Shown here: in pieces, positions 50,167 through 58,333 of the stretch | How positions within the stretch are numbered: the stretch's first letter is position 1 | Layout of the letters: each line of letters begins with the position of its first letter | NCBI GenBank assembly: GCA_964471115.1 | Contig: CAYYFE010000012.1 | Span: forward strand, 1-64,000 | Length of the DNA stretch: 64,000 nt | DNA from: SYFT01 sp964471115 | GTDB lineage: Bacteria > Acidobacteriota > Vicinamibacteria > Vicinamibacterales > SCN-69-37 | Direction: 5' to 3' | Program-made: the position numbers and the translations under genes | The notes under the pieces: model-generated | The model's input: the letters and a program-made list of their open reading frames with translations, nothing else | What the model was told of the DNA's origin: nothing | Databases searched by the model: none

Positions 50167-52824
50167 TCAGTCGCCGCGGAGCGATTCGATGGGGTCCACA
50201 TTGGACGCCCGGCGCGCCGGCAGATACGTCGCCCCCAGCCCAATCACGGCCATGAGCCCAATCGTGCTCATCACCGTGAGGGCATCGAGAGGCTCGACGC
50301 CATACAACAACGTGCGCATCGCGTGTGTGGACGCCGCGGCCACCGCGAGGCCGATGACGACACCCGCGCCCACGACGCGCGCGCCCTGCGCCACCACCAT
50401 CCGCCGCACCGCACCCACCTGCGCCCCCAGCGCCAGGCGCACGCCAATCTCCCGGGTGCGCTCGGAGACGACGTAGGACAGGACCCCGTAAAGCCCGATG
50501 GCCCCCAGCACGAGCGCCAGCGCGGAAACGAACCCCAGCGTGAGCGTCGTGAACGACAGCGGCAGCAGCTCCCGCTCGGCCAGCTGCGTCATCGTGTACG
50601 TGCGATACATCGGCGCCTCGGGCGCGACCTGTCTGACCACGTCGCGGACTTCAGGCGCGATGACCTCGGCGCGCGTCGTCTTGATGACGTACGCCGGCGA
50701 CCCCAGGCGCCACTGCGTCGGCAGCTGACCCTGCAGCGGGAAATACACCAGCGGGACGCCGGCCTCACGGAAGTTCTCCTGCTTGATGTCCTCGACCACA
50801 CCGACGACCGTCTCCCAGGTACCCAGCCCATCACGCTGCAGCTTGCGCCCGACGGGATCGGCCTCCGGCCACAACATCCGCGCGGCCGACTCGCTGATCA
50901 CGACGTTGCCCAGGTGCGACAGCGCGTCCTCCCGCGTGAAACCGCGCCCCTTGCGCACCTCGATGCCCATGGTCTGGAAGTAGTCGAGTCCGGCAAAGGT
51001 GTAGTTGAGTTGCGTGCCCTGATCCGCTGACGCCGCATCCGTGCGCACGCGGGTGGACGCCAGGCCCTCATCGAGCGGCACGTTCTCAATCACACCCACC
51101 GACTGCACACCCGGAAGGGCGCGCAGCCGCTCCGCGAAGTTGACGATGAACTGCGCGTAGGAGGGGCCGTCACGCAGCGCGGGCTGCTCGGGGGCAATCT
51201 GGAACGTGAAGATGTCGTCGGTGTCGTAGCCGGGATCAACCGCGCTCAGCTTGGCGTGGCTGCGCATGAGCAGACCCGCACCGATGAGCAGGACCAGCGC
51301 CAGCGCCGTCTGCGCCGACACGAGGGCGTGACGCGCGAAGAGACGGCCTCGCGTCGACCCGCGGCTGCCATCCCGCAGACGGTCCATCGCGGGTCTCGAC
51401 GCGCGCAGCGCGGGCCACAACCCGCAGGCCAGGCCCGCCACGGCCGCCACCACAGCGGTGAACAGCACCGTCTGCCAGTCCACGGCGATGTCGGCCAGGC
51501 GCGGCAGGCCCGCGGGCGCCAGTCGCAGCAACGGCGGCAGGGTCAGACGCGCGAACAGGACGGCGAGCAGGCCGGCGGCCAGCGCAATCACCCACGTTTC
51601 GGCCATCTGGACGCGGAGCAGCTGCGCGCGCTGCGCGCCAATCGCCTGGCGCACGGCCATCTCACGGTGCCGGCCTTCGGCGCGGACGAGGAACAGATTC
51701 GCCACGTTCGCGCATGCAATGAGCAGGACGAGCGCCGCGGCGCCAAACAGCACCCACAGCGATCGCTCGGACGGTCCGACCACCTGGTCACGCAGCGGCC
51801 GCACGACGGCGCGATACTGCGACATCAGCTGCGCGTACCGCGGCGTCCCGCCGAAGCGGTCCGGCAACTCCTTCGACAGACTCGTCAGTTCCGCCGCGGC
51901 ATCGTCGACCGAGATGCCGGGGCGCAGGCGGCCCACCATGCCGGCGCCAAACCGCCCAGTGACCAGCCCCGCCTCGCGGACGGTGAACGGCACCCACGCC
52001 TGCGTGTCCTCCGCCGGAAAGCGGAAGTCCGGCGGCATGACGCCGATGATGGTGCGCATGCCGTCGGACACAAAATGTGTCTGCCCGATGACATCGTCGC
52101 GGCCTCCGAACCAGGATTGCCACAACGCATGGCTGATGACGGCGACCCGGTCGCTCTCCTCCTCGGCCGGCAGGCGGCCGAGCACGGGGGTGCCCCCCAT
52201 CAACGAGAACAGATTCCAGGTCGGGCTGGACATGCGCACGCGCTCGACCCGGTCGTTCACCCGCAAGGTGCTCGTGAACGAGAACACGAGGGCGACGTCT
52301 TCAACCGTCTTCGACCGATCGCGATAGTGCAGGAACGCCTCCGACGACACGCCGAACTCCGGCGGAAAGTCAGAGCCGGGCGCGGTGGCCGCAATGAACG
52401 TCAGCTGGTCGGGCGCGGTGAACGGCAGCGGCCGGATCAACACGGCGTTCACCACGCTGAAGATGGCTGCGGTGACGCCAATCGCCAGCGCGAGCGTGAG
52501 GACGGTGACCCCGGCAAACCCGGGGGAGCGCCGCAAGGAGCGAAGCGCGTACACGAGGTCGAGCCGCCAGTGGTCGAAGTGTTGTCGCATGGAAGATCCT
52601 TGGGGTCGGGTGCCGGGGGCGTACCAGGTGGGCCGCACGCGTTCGGCGCACGCGGCGGCAAGCAGATTACAGACGGACGCGACGGTGCAGCGCAGGCCGG
52701 CGAAACGGCCGCGGCGGCGCGCGACGGCGATGTCCTGCAGGGCCTGCTCGATCATGTCGGCGGCAAAGGCCGACCTGAACGCCGGCGGGAACAGCCGGCC
52801 GCACGCGTCGAGGACGCGTTTCAC
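50167..52824 (-). CDS. ADOP-type MacB/FtsX-like permease with N-terminal extension
   Basis: An 885-residue duplicated permease. Residues 1 to ~85 are an amphipathic extension (LDACGRLFPPAFRSAFAADMIEQAL). Then two MacB_PCD/FtsX units follow (VTVLTLALAIGVTAAIFSVVNAVL; LIACANVANLFLVRAEGRHREMAVRQAIG; GVLSYVVSERTREIGVRLALGA). It ends ARRASNVDPIESLRGD. Its ATG overlaps the PadR stop by 4 bp, so expression is coupled to that repressor. Located in the inner membrane; cargo unknown. Confidence 0.9.
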   Translation of the reverse strand: MKRVLDACGRLFPPAFRSAFAADMIEQALQDIAVARRRGRFAGLRCTVASVCNLLAAACAERVRPTWYAPGTRPQGSSMRQHFDHWRLDLVYALRSLRRSPGFAGVTVLTLALAIGVTAAIFSVVNAVLIRPLPFTAPDQLTFIAATAPGSDFPPEFGVSSEAFLHYRDRSKTVEDVALVFSFTSTLRVNDRVERVRMSSPTWNLFSLMGGTPVLGRLPAEEESDRVAVISHALWQSWFGGRDDVIGQTHFVSDGMRTIIGVMPPDFRFPAEDTQAWVPFTVREAGLVTGRFGAGMVGRLRPGISVDDAAAELTSLSKELPDRFGGTPRYAQLMSQYRAVVRPLRDQVVGPSERSLWVLFGAAALVLLIACANVANLFLVRAEGRHREMAVRQAIGAQRAQLLRVQMAETWVIALAAGLLAVLFARLTLPPLLRLAPAGLPRLADIAVDWQTVLFTAVVAAVAGLACGLWPALRASRPAMDRLRDGSRGSTRGRLFARHALVSAQTALALVLLIGAGLLMRSHAKLSAVDPGYDTDDIFTFQIAPEQPALRDGPSYAQFIVNFAERLRALPGVQSVGVIENVPLDEGLASTRVRTDAASADQGTQLNYTFAGLDYFQTMGIEVRKGRGFTREDALSHLGNVVISESAARMLWPEADPVGRKLQRDGLGTWETVVGVVEDIKQENFREAGVPLVYFPLQGQLPTQWRLGSPAYVIKTTRAEVIAPEVRDVVRQVAPEAPMYRTYTMTQLAERELLPLSFTTLTLGFVSALALVLGAIGLYGVLSYVVSERTREIGVRLALGAQVGAVRRMVVAQGARVVGAGVVIGLAVAAASTHAMRTLLYGVEPLDALTVMSTIGLMAVIGLGATYLPARRASNVDPIESLRGD

Positions 52825-53150
52825 GAACGCTCCGGCCGCGACGCACCCAGGCGGCGCTCCGCCTGTGCCGCCGCCTCACGCAACACGCGCGCCTGTTCGG
52901 CCAGCGCCCGGCGGCCGGCGGGCGTCAGGGTGTAATAGCGACGCGCATGGCCGGGATGCACGACGCCGGCCACCGGCGGCGCCTCGCGCACCAGGCCATC
53001 GGTGATGAGCCTGGCAATGACGCGATACAACGTGCCCGCGAGGGGCGCCTGCGTGCCCGCCGAGTCGTCGGCGATGGCGTCCTTGATCGCGTAGCCATGC
53101 AGGGGCCCGGACGACAGGGCCAGCAGGACGTGGTAATCCAGCAAAGTCAT
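52821..53150 (-). CDS. PadR-family transcriptional regulator (ADOP-associated)
   Basis: A 109-residue regulator: MTLLDYHVLLALSSGPLHGYAIKDAI, GTLYRVIARLITDGLVRE and RRYYTLTPAGRRALAEQARVLREA. It differs from the other two PadRs here, lacking the LKKGSTEMLVL-type start. ADOP partner follows with a 4-bp overlap. The start codon lies inside an ATAAAT/ATTTAT inverted repeat that could be its own operator. Confidence 0.9.
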   Translation of the reverse strand: MTLLDYHVLLALSSGPLHGYAIKDAIADDSAGTQAPLAGTLYRVIARLITDGLVREAPPVAGVVHPGHARRYYTLTPAGRRALAEQARVLREAAAQAERRLGASRPERS

Positions 53151-53173
53151 AAATGTGCAGAAAGAGTATTTAT
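53149..53173. promoter_or_regulatory. Possible PadR operator (ATAAAT, 13 nt, ATTTAT)
   Basis: A 6-bp inverted repeat at the PadR start codon in an otherwise GC-rich sequence. Position fits autorepression; the short arms make it weaker than the operators of the other two modules. Confidence 0.4.
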
Positions 53174-53211
53174 CCCGTCAGGCCCTCAGACGAGAGCGCG
53201 GGCCGAATGGT

Positions 53212-55653
53212 TCACGCCTGCCGGAGCGCTGTGAGCGGATCGACTTTCGACGCGCGCCAGGACGGCACGAAGGCCGCCAGCAGTCCGGCGGCGATCAGGC
53301 CGGCGGCCACCAGGGCGAGCGTCACCGGGTCACCCGGGACGACGCCGTAGAGCAGGCCCTGGAGTAACCGGGTGGCGGCGGCGGTCAGGGCGGCACCGGC
53401 GGCAACCCCGAGCGCGAGCGTGCGCAGGCCTTCGCCAAGCACCAGCGAGAGGATGTCGCGCGGCTGGGCGCCAATGGCCACGCGGACGCCCAGTTCACGT
53501 GTCCGTCGCGCCACGCTGTTGGCGAGCACGCTGTAGATGCCGAGAACGGCCAGCAGACCCGCCGCCACGCCGTAGACCCCCGACAACGACGCATACAAAC
53601 GGGCGTCGCGGTACTGCAGCGCGAGTTCGCCCTCCATGGTGGAGATCCAGTGCTGCGGCGACGTGGACGCCAGCCGGCCCAGCGTCTGCGAGAGCGGATC
53701 GATGAGTGATGCCGGGTCCACGCTGGTGTGGATGGCAATGGAAAACGCGCCGGGACCGCCGCGCTCGAGCGGCACGTACACGTCGTAGTCGGCGGGCCGC
53801 GGACGCAGGGGCCCGTGATAACTGACGTCGTTGACGATGCCGACGACATCGAAGGTTTCGTTCAGGTCCATGCCGGGCATCGTGGCCTGCACGCGTTGAC
53901 CGATCGCGTCCCGGCCCGAGGTTTCCTGGATGCGCCGGGCCAGCGATTCGCTGATCAGCGCGGAGGTGGCGCCCGGCGCGCGATCGGCGGGCTCGAAGTC
54001 GCGGCCCTGCCGCACGGCCATGCCCATGACCGACAGATACGGCGCGTCCACCGCGTGCCGGCCAACATCACGCAGGCGGACGTCGCCGCCCAGACTGACA
54101 TCGGTGGTGTCGTCGAACCAGGGCGGCAGGACACCGGCCATCACGGAGGTCTCGCGCACGCCGGGGTAGGCATCAAACGCCTGCCGGATCTGATCGGCCA
54201 GCGCCAGTCGTTGCTCAGGCGTGGTGAAGACATTCGGGTCCGGACTGAGCGCCATGCGCAGCAGGTCCGCCGTGCGGTACCCGAGGTCGTCACGCACCAG
54301 ATTCTGGTACGTGCGCAGGAGCAACACCGAGCCGGCGACCAACATGAAGGTGAACGCGACCTGCGCCACGACGAGCGTCTGGCCGTACCGGCGCTGCCGG
54401 CGGCCAAGGCTGACGCGTGTCGCCGCCTCCTGCGCGGACAACGTCCCGTGGGCATTTGATCCGATGCGCGCCGGCAACACGCCGAAGAGCAGCCCGGTGA
54501 CGAGCACCAGCGCGCCACCCGCGGCCGCCGTGAGCGGATCGATCGCAATCGTCACGTAGGGCGGCAGTGCGAACACGCCGGAGGTCGCGAACGCGCGAAT
54601 CGCAAACGCCGCGACGGCCAGGCCGGCCAGACCGCCGGCGACGGCGATCAGCAGGCTCTCGGTGAGCAGCTGGCGAATCAGCCGCGCTCGGGGCGCACCC
54701 AGCGCGGCGCGCACCTTGAATTCGTTTTCGCGCTGCGCCAGCCGCGCGAGCAGCAGCGTGGCGATGTTGGTGCACGCAATCAGCAGCAGCAGGCCTGCGG
54801 CGGCCAGCAACGTGAACAGGCTGAGGCGGAACCGTTCGCGCCAGCTCTCGCCAAACGGCTCGGCGACCAGCGTGACGCGGTCGTAGGCGTCGGGATGTTC
54901 GGCGGCAAGCGCCGCGGCGACCGTGGCCACCTCGGCACGCGCCTCGGTCAGCGACACGTCAGGCCGCAGCCGCGCCAGCATCCACGTGCTGCGCGCCATC
55001 CGGTCGCGCATGAGCGGCGCGGGTTCGTAGTGCGCCACCGGCACCCAGAAGTCGGAGACATCCGGATCCACGGTGCCCACAAACCCCGGCGGCATCACAC
55101 CGACGATCGTGCGGACCGATCCGGGCGACTGGCGTGACGTGGGCCGCGTGCGGAAGGGCTGCCCGACGATGTCGGGCCGGCCGCCGAAGCGCCGCTGCCA
55201 CAGGTCGTGACTGATGATGACCGGACGATCGGCGTCGGCGGCGTACTCGGCCGGATCAAACAGGCGGCCAACGGCCACCTTCGCGCCAATCAGCGCGAAG
55301 TAGCCCGGCGTCACCGATTCGCCGCGCACCCGTTCGGTGCCTGATTCGGTGGTCACGGCCAGTCGCGTGCGCGACGCGCTCTCGACAGCGTCGAAACTCC
55401 GCACGCGTTCGCGCAGATCGACCACCTCGGGATACGACACATCCGAGGTTTCCCGCGTGGCGGTCTGCGACGTCCAGACGCGAACCAGGCGATCGGCGTC
55501 GGGCATCGGCGGCGCCGCGAACAACACCGCATTCACCAGCGTGGTCATGAAGATCGCGGCGCCCAGGCCAAGGGCGGCGCAGGTGATGGCGGTGAGGGTC
55601 AGGCGCGGCGTGGCGCGCAGGCTTCGCCAGGCGTGCAGCAGGTCGTGCGGCAT
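53212..55653 (-). CDS. ADOP-type MacB/FtsX-like permease, no adjacent PadR
   Basis: An 813-residue protein. Short N-terminus, then helix LTAITCAALGLGAAIFMTTLVNAVLF, MacB-type periplasmic domain, FtsX block (LIACTNIATLLLARLAQRENEFKVRAALGA), second copy and terminal SWRASKVDPLTALRQA. It lies 61 nt upstream of a PadR gene on the same strand but is not overlapped with it, so it may be independently expressed. A TACAAC sequence occurs 6 nt before its ATG. Confidence 0.88.
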   Translation of the reverse strand: MPHDLLHAWRSLRATPRLTLTAITCAALGLGAAIFMTTLVNAVLFAAPPMPDADRLVRVWTSQTATRETSDVSYPEVVDLRERVRSFDAVESASRTRLAVTTESGTERVRGESVTPGYFALIGAKVAVGRLFDPAEYAADADRPVIISHDLWQRRFGGRPDIVGQPFRTRPTSRQSPGSVRTIVGVMPPGFVGTVDPDVSDFWVPVAHYEPAPLMRDRMARSTWMLARLRPDVSLTEARAEVATVAAALAAEHPDAYDRVTLVAEPFGESWRERFRLSLFTLLAAAGLLLLIACTNIATLLLARLAQRENEFKVRAALGAPRARLIRQLLTESLLIAVAGGLAGLAVAAFAIRAFATSGVFALPPYVTIAIDPLTAAAGGALVLVTGLLFGVLPARIGSNAHGTLSAQEAATRVSLGRRQRRYGQTLVVAQVAFTFMLVAGSVLLLRTYQNLVRDDLGYRTADLLRMALSPDPNVFTTPEQRLALADQIRQAFDAYPGVRETSVMAGVLPPWFDDTTDVSLGGDVRLRDVGRHAVDAPYLSVMGMAVRQGRDFEPADRAPGATSALISESLARRIQETSGRDAIGQRVQATMPGMDLNETFDVVGIVNDVSYHGPLRPRPADYDVYVPLERGGPGAFSIAIHTSVDPASLIDPLSQTLGRLASTSPQHWISTMEGELALQYRDARLYASLSGVYGVAAGLLAVLGIYSVLANSVARRTRELGVRVAIGAQPRDILSLVLGEGLRTLALGVAAGAALTAAATRLLQGLLYGVVPGDPVTLALVAAGLIAAGLLAAFVPSWRASKVDPLTALRQA

Positions 55654-55695
55654 GCCCGCGTTGTAACACGGGCCCGGTGTCCGGAGGCGGGACGC

Positions 55696-56778
55696 CTACC
55701 AGGTCCAGTCGGCCACGAAGACGTTGGTATCGCCTTCCTTCGCGCCGAACCGGTTGGACGCAAAGACCAGCTTCGTCCCATCGGGCGAGAACATCGGGAA
55801 CCCGTCGAACGTGTCGTTGAAGGTCACCTGCTCGAGGCCGGTACCGTCGACATTGATTAGAAAGATGTCGAAGTTGCGGCCGCGCGGGTCGTGGTGATTC
55901 GACGCAAAGATGATCTTCTTGCCGTCAGGCGAAAAAAACGGCGCAAACGCGGCCTTGCCGAGCCTGGTGACCTGGCGCACGTTGCCGCCATCGCGATTCA
56001 TCACGAACAGCTCGACCGACGTCGGCCGCCACAGCGCCTGCTTCAGCAACGAGAAGTACTCGTCGAGTTCGGCCCCGGGCTGCGGATGACGGCCGCGCCA
56101 CACGATCTGCTGTCCATCCGCCGAAAAAAACGGCCCGCCATCCGGACCAGGCAGGTGCGTCAGCCGCCGCACGTCCGACCCGTCGCCGTTCATCGAGTAG
56201 ATCTCCATGTCGCCGTCCCGCACGCTGGTGAACACCACGCGTCCGTCGCGCGCGATCGTCGCCTCGGCGTCATACCCGGGCGTCGAGGTGAGGCGCACGG
56301 GATTGGATCCGTCGATGTTCGCGCGGAAGATGTCGTACGAGTCGTACACCGCCCACACGTAGCCCCGGCTCATGTCCGGTCGCGGCGGGCAGGCCGGCCC
56401 GCCCAGATGCGTCGACCCGTAGAGCACGGACTTGTTGTCGGGATACACGTACGCGCAGGTCGTGGCGCCCTGGCCGTTGCTGACCCGGCGCCGCTCGGAC
56501 CCGTCGGGGCGCATGACGTAGATCTGGTCGCACTGCTGGTCGCCATCCATGCTCTGGAAGCTGATCCAGCTGCCGTCGGCCGACCAGTACGCCTCGGCAT
56601 TCTGGCCGCTGGTCGTCAACTGCTTGATGTTGCGCAGATGCGGCTCCGCGCCGCTCGGCCCGGGCACCGGACCGGACGCCCCGCCGCCCCGCTGCGCCAG
56701 CGCGCCGGTGACCAGCACCGTGCCCGCCATCACTCCCACACCTGCCAGACGCACCAGCAAAGACGACGTCGCGTTCAT
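55696..56778 (-). CDS. Secreted PD40 (TolB-like) beta-propeller protein
   Basis: A 360-residue protein with a signal peptide (LLVRLAGVGVMAGTVLVTGALAQ) and repeated PD40 blades: AYWSADGSWISFQS, DIFRANIDGSNPVRLTS, EIYSMNGDGSDVRRLTHL, FFSPDGKKIIFASN and MFSPDGTKLVFASN. TolB-type propellers usually bind partner proteins in the periplasm; no peptidase domain follows here. ATG at 56778 is 6 nt after TATGAT. It is divergent from dinB. Confidence 0.85.
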   Translation of the reverse strand: MNATSSLLVRLAGVGVMAGTVLVTGALAQRGGGASGPVPGPSGAEPHLRNIKQLTTSGQNAEAYWSADGSWISFQSMDGDQQCDQIYVMRPDGSERRRVSNGQGATTCAYVYPDNKSVLYGSTHLGGPACPPRPDMSRGYVWAVYDSYDIFRANIDGSNPVRLTSTPGYDAEATIARDGRVVFTSVRDGDMEIYSMNGDGSDVRRLTHLPGPDGGPFFSADGQQIVWRGRHPQPGAELDEYFSLLKQALWRPTSVELFVMNRDGGNVRQVTRLGKAAFAPFFSPDGKKIIFASNHHDPRGRNFDIFLINVDGTGLEQVTFNDTFDGFPMFSPDGTKLVFASNRFGAKEGDTNVFVADWTW

Positions 56779-56784
56779 GCCGCG

Positions 56785-56790
56785 ATCATA
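56785..56790 (-). promoter_or_regulatory. -10-like box (TATGAT) 6 nt before the PD40 gene
   Basis: TATGAT, 6 nt, ATG at 56778, without Shine-Dalgarno: leaderless pattern. Confidence 0.55.
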
Positions 56791-56813
56791 GCAATATTGA
56801 CCAGGCCCGGCCC

Positions 56814-57893
56814 GTGTCACATCGCCGCATCATTCACGTCGACATGGACGCGTTTTACGCGTCTGTGGAGGTGCGCGACCGCCCGGAACTGCGGGGCCAG
56901 CCGGTGGTCGTGGGCGGCTCGCCCAACTCACGGGGCGTCGTCGCGGCCGCGTCGTACGAGGCGCGGAAATTCGGGGTCCGCTCGGCCATCCCGATGTCAC
57001 GCGCGGTCCGCCTCTGCCCGACGCTCGTCATCATCCGGCCCAACTTCACGAAGTACCGGGCGGTCTCGCAGCAGGTATTCGAGATCTTCCGGTCGGTGAC
57101 CCCGCTGGTGGAAGGCCTGTCGCTGGACGAGGCCTACCTCGACGTCACGACCAACGCCTGGAACGAACCACTGGGCATGAACGTCGCCAAACGCATCAAG
57201 GCACTCATCAAGGAACGCACGGGCCTGACGGCGTCGGCCGGCGTCGCGCCCAACAAGTTCCTGGCCAAGATCGCGTCCGGCTGGCGCAAGCCCGACGGGC
57301 TCACGGTGGTCGCGCCCGAAAAGATGGAGGCGTTCCTCACCCGGCTTCCGGTCGACGCCCTCTGGGGCGTGGGCCCGGTGACCGCCGAGCGGCTCCGCGA
57401 ACGCGGCATCATCCGTCTGGTCGACGTCCGTACCGCCGATCCGGCGGTCCTGCATGCGGCGGTGGGCAGCCTCTCGGAGTGGCTCCTCAAGCTGGCGCGC
57501 GGGCAGGACGATCGGCCGGTGCAACCCAACCGCCCCGCGAAGTCCTCGTCGAGTGAACGAACGTACGCGGAGGACATCACGGACCTGGCGCGCATCCGGG
57601 ACGAGATTACGTGGATGGCGCGCGAATCGGCCGAGTGGCTGGCCAAACGCGACCTGCTCGCGCGTACGGTGACGATCAAGGTGCGCTACGACGACTTCGA
57701 GACGGTCACCCGCAGCCACAGCGCGCCGGCCAGCCGGAATGCGGACGCGTTGATCGCGCGCGCGCTGGCGCTGCTCGACAAGACCGAGGCCGGGCAGCGG
57801 CCCGTCCGCCTGCTCGGAGCCGGTGTCCACAACCTCGTGGGGCTGGAAGACGACGACCCCGATCGGTGGCCGCTGTTCCACAGCGGACAATAA
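56814..57893 (+). CDS. dinB: DNA polymerase IV (Y-family translesion polymerase)
   Basis: A 359-residue polymerase: HVDMDAFYASVEVRDRPEL with metal-binding Asp10, GVVAAASYEARKFGVRSAMP-like steric-gate region, SLDEAYLDVT (Asp105, Glu106), SAGVAPNKFLAKIAS and LWGVGPVTAERLRERGI (helix-hairpin-helix), then the little-finger domain. It lacks an obvious C-terminal beta-clamp motif of the QLxLF type; the last residues are DDDPDRWPLFHSGQ, where PLF may serve. Start GTG; no LexA-like box was recognised. Confidence 0.94.
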   Translation: MSHRRIIHVDMDAFYASVEVRDRPELRGQPVVVGGSPNSRGVVAAASYEARKFGVRSAIPMSRAVRLCPTLVIIRPNFTKYRAVSQQVFEIFRSVTPLVEGLSLDEAYLDVTTNAWNEPLGMNVAKRIKALIKERTGLTASAGVAPNKFLAKIASGWRKPDGLTVVAPEKMEAFLTRLPVDALWGVGPVTAERLRERGIIRLVDVRTADPAVLHAAVGSLSEWLLKLARGQDDRPVQPNRPAKSSSSERTYAEDITDLARIRDEITWMARESAEWLAKRDLLARTVTIKVRYDDFETVTRSHSAPASRNADALIARALALLDKTEAGQRPVRLLGAGVHNLVGLEDDDPDRWPLFHSGQ

Positions 57894-57953
57894 CCGCGCA
57901 AGGCCGCTCACCGCCGGCGGCGCGCCAAACCGCCGGGCGGCGCGGCCCGTCAA

Positions 57954-57986
57954 ATGTCCTGACTGCGACATGTTGGAGTCAGACAT
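57954..57986. promoter_or_regulatory. Probable PadR operator (10-bp inverted repeat with one bulge)
   Basis: Left arm ATGTC(c)TGACT, 12-nt spacer, right arm AGTCAGACAT, ending 2 nt before the PadR ATG. An inner ATGT-N10-ACAT pair (57954-57971) also fits the general PadR box style. Confidence 0.6.
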
Positions 57987-57988
57987 AT

Positions 57989-58333
57989 ATGACCGACCCT
58001 CTGTTCGACCCCGCCGCAAAAAAGGGCAGCGCCGAACTGCTGATCCTCGCCTCGCTCGACGACCACGAACAACACGGCTACGACATCGCCAAGGCCATCG
58101 AACGCCGGACCGACGGCCTGTTGTCCTTCCGCGCGGCATCCCTGTATCCGCTGCTCTATCGCCTCGAGGACAAAGGCTGGATCGAAGGGCGCTGGCGGCA
58201 GCCGAAAGGCGAGCGGCGCAAACGCGTCTACCGGCTGACGCGCGCCGGACGGGCGGCGCTGGCCTCGCAGCGCAGCCGGTGGTCGCAGTTTGTCGGCGCC
58301 CTCAGCCGCGCCGCGGGGCTCGACCATGCGTAA
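57989..58333 (+). CDS. PadR-family transcriptional regulator (ADOP-associated)
   Basis: A 114-residue regulator of the acidobacterial type: FDPAAKKGSAELLILASLDDHEQHGYDIAKAI, RAASLYPLLYRLEDKGWIEGRW and RRKRVYRLTRAGRAAL. ATG at 57989 follows the palindromic operator directly. It overlaps the following ADOP start by 8 bp, exactly as in the module at 26186. Confidence 0.92.
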   Translation: MTDPLFDPAAKKGSAELLILASLDDHEQHGYDIAKAIERRTDGLLSFRAASLYPLLYRLEDKGWIEGRWRQPKGERRKRVYRLTRAGRAALASQRSRWSQFVGALSRAAGLDHA

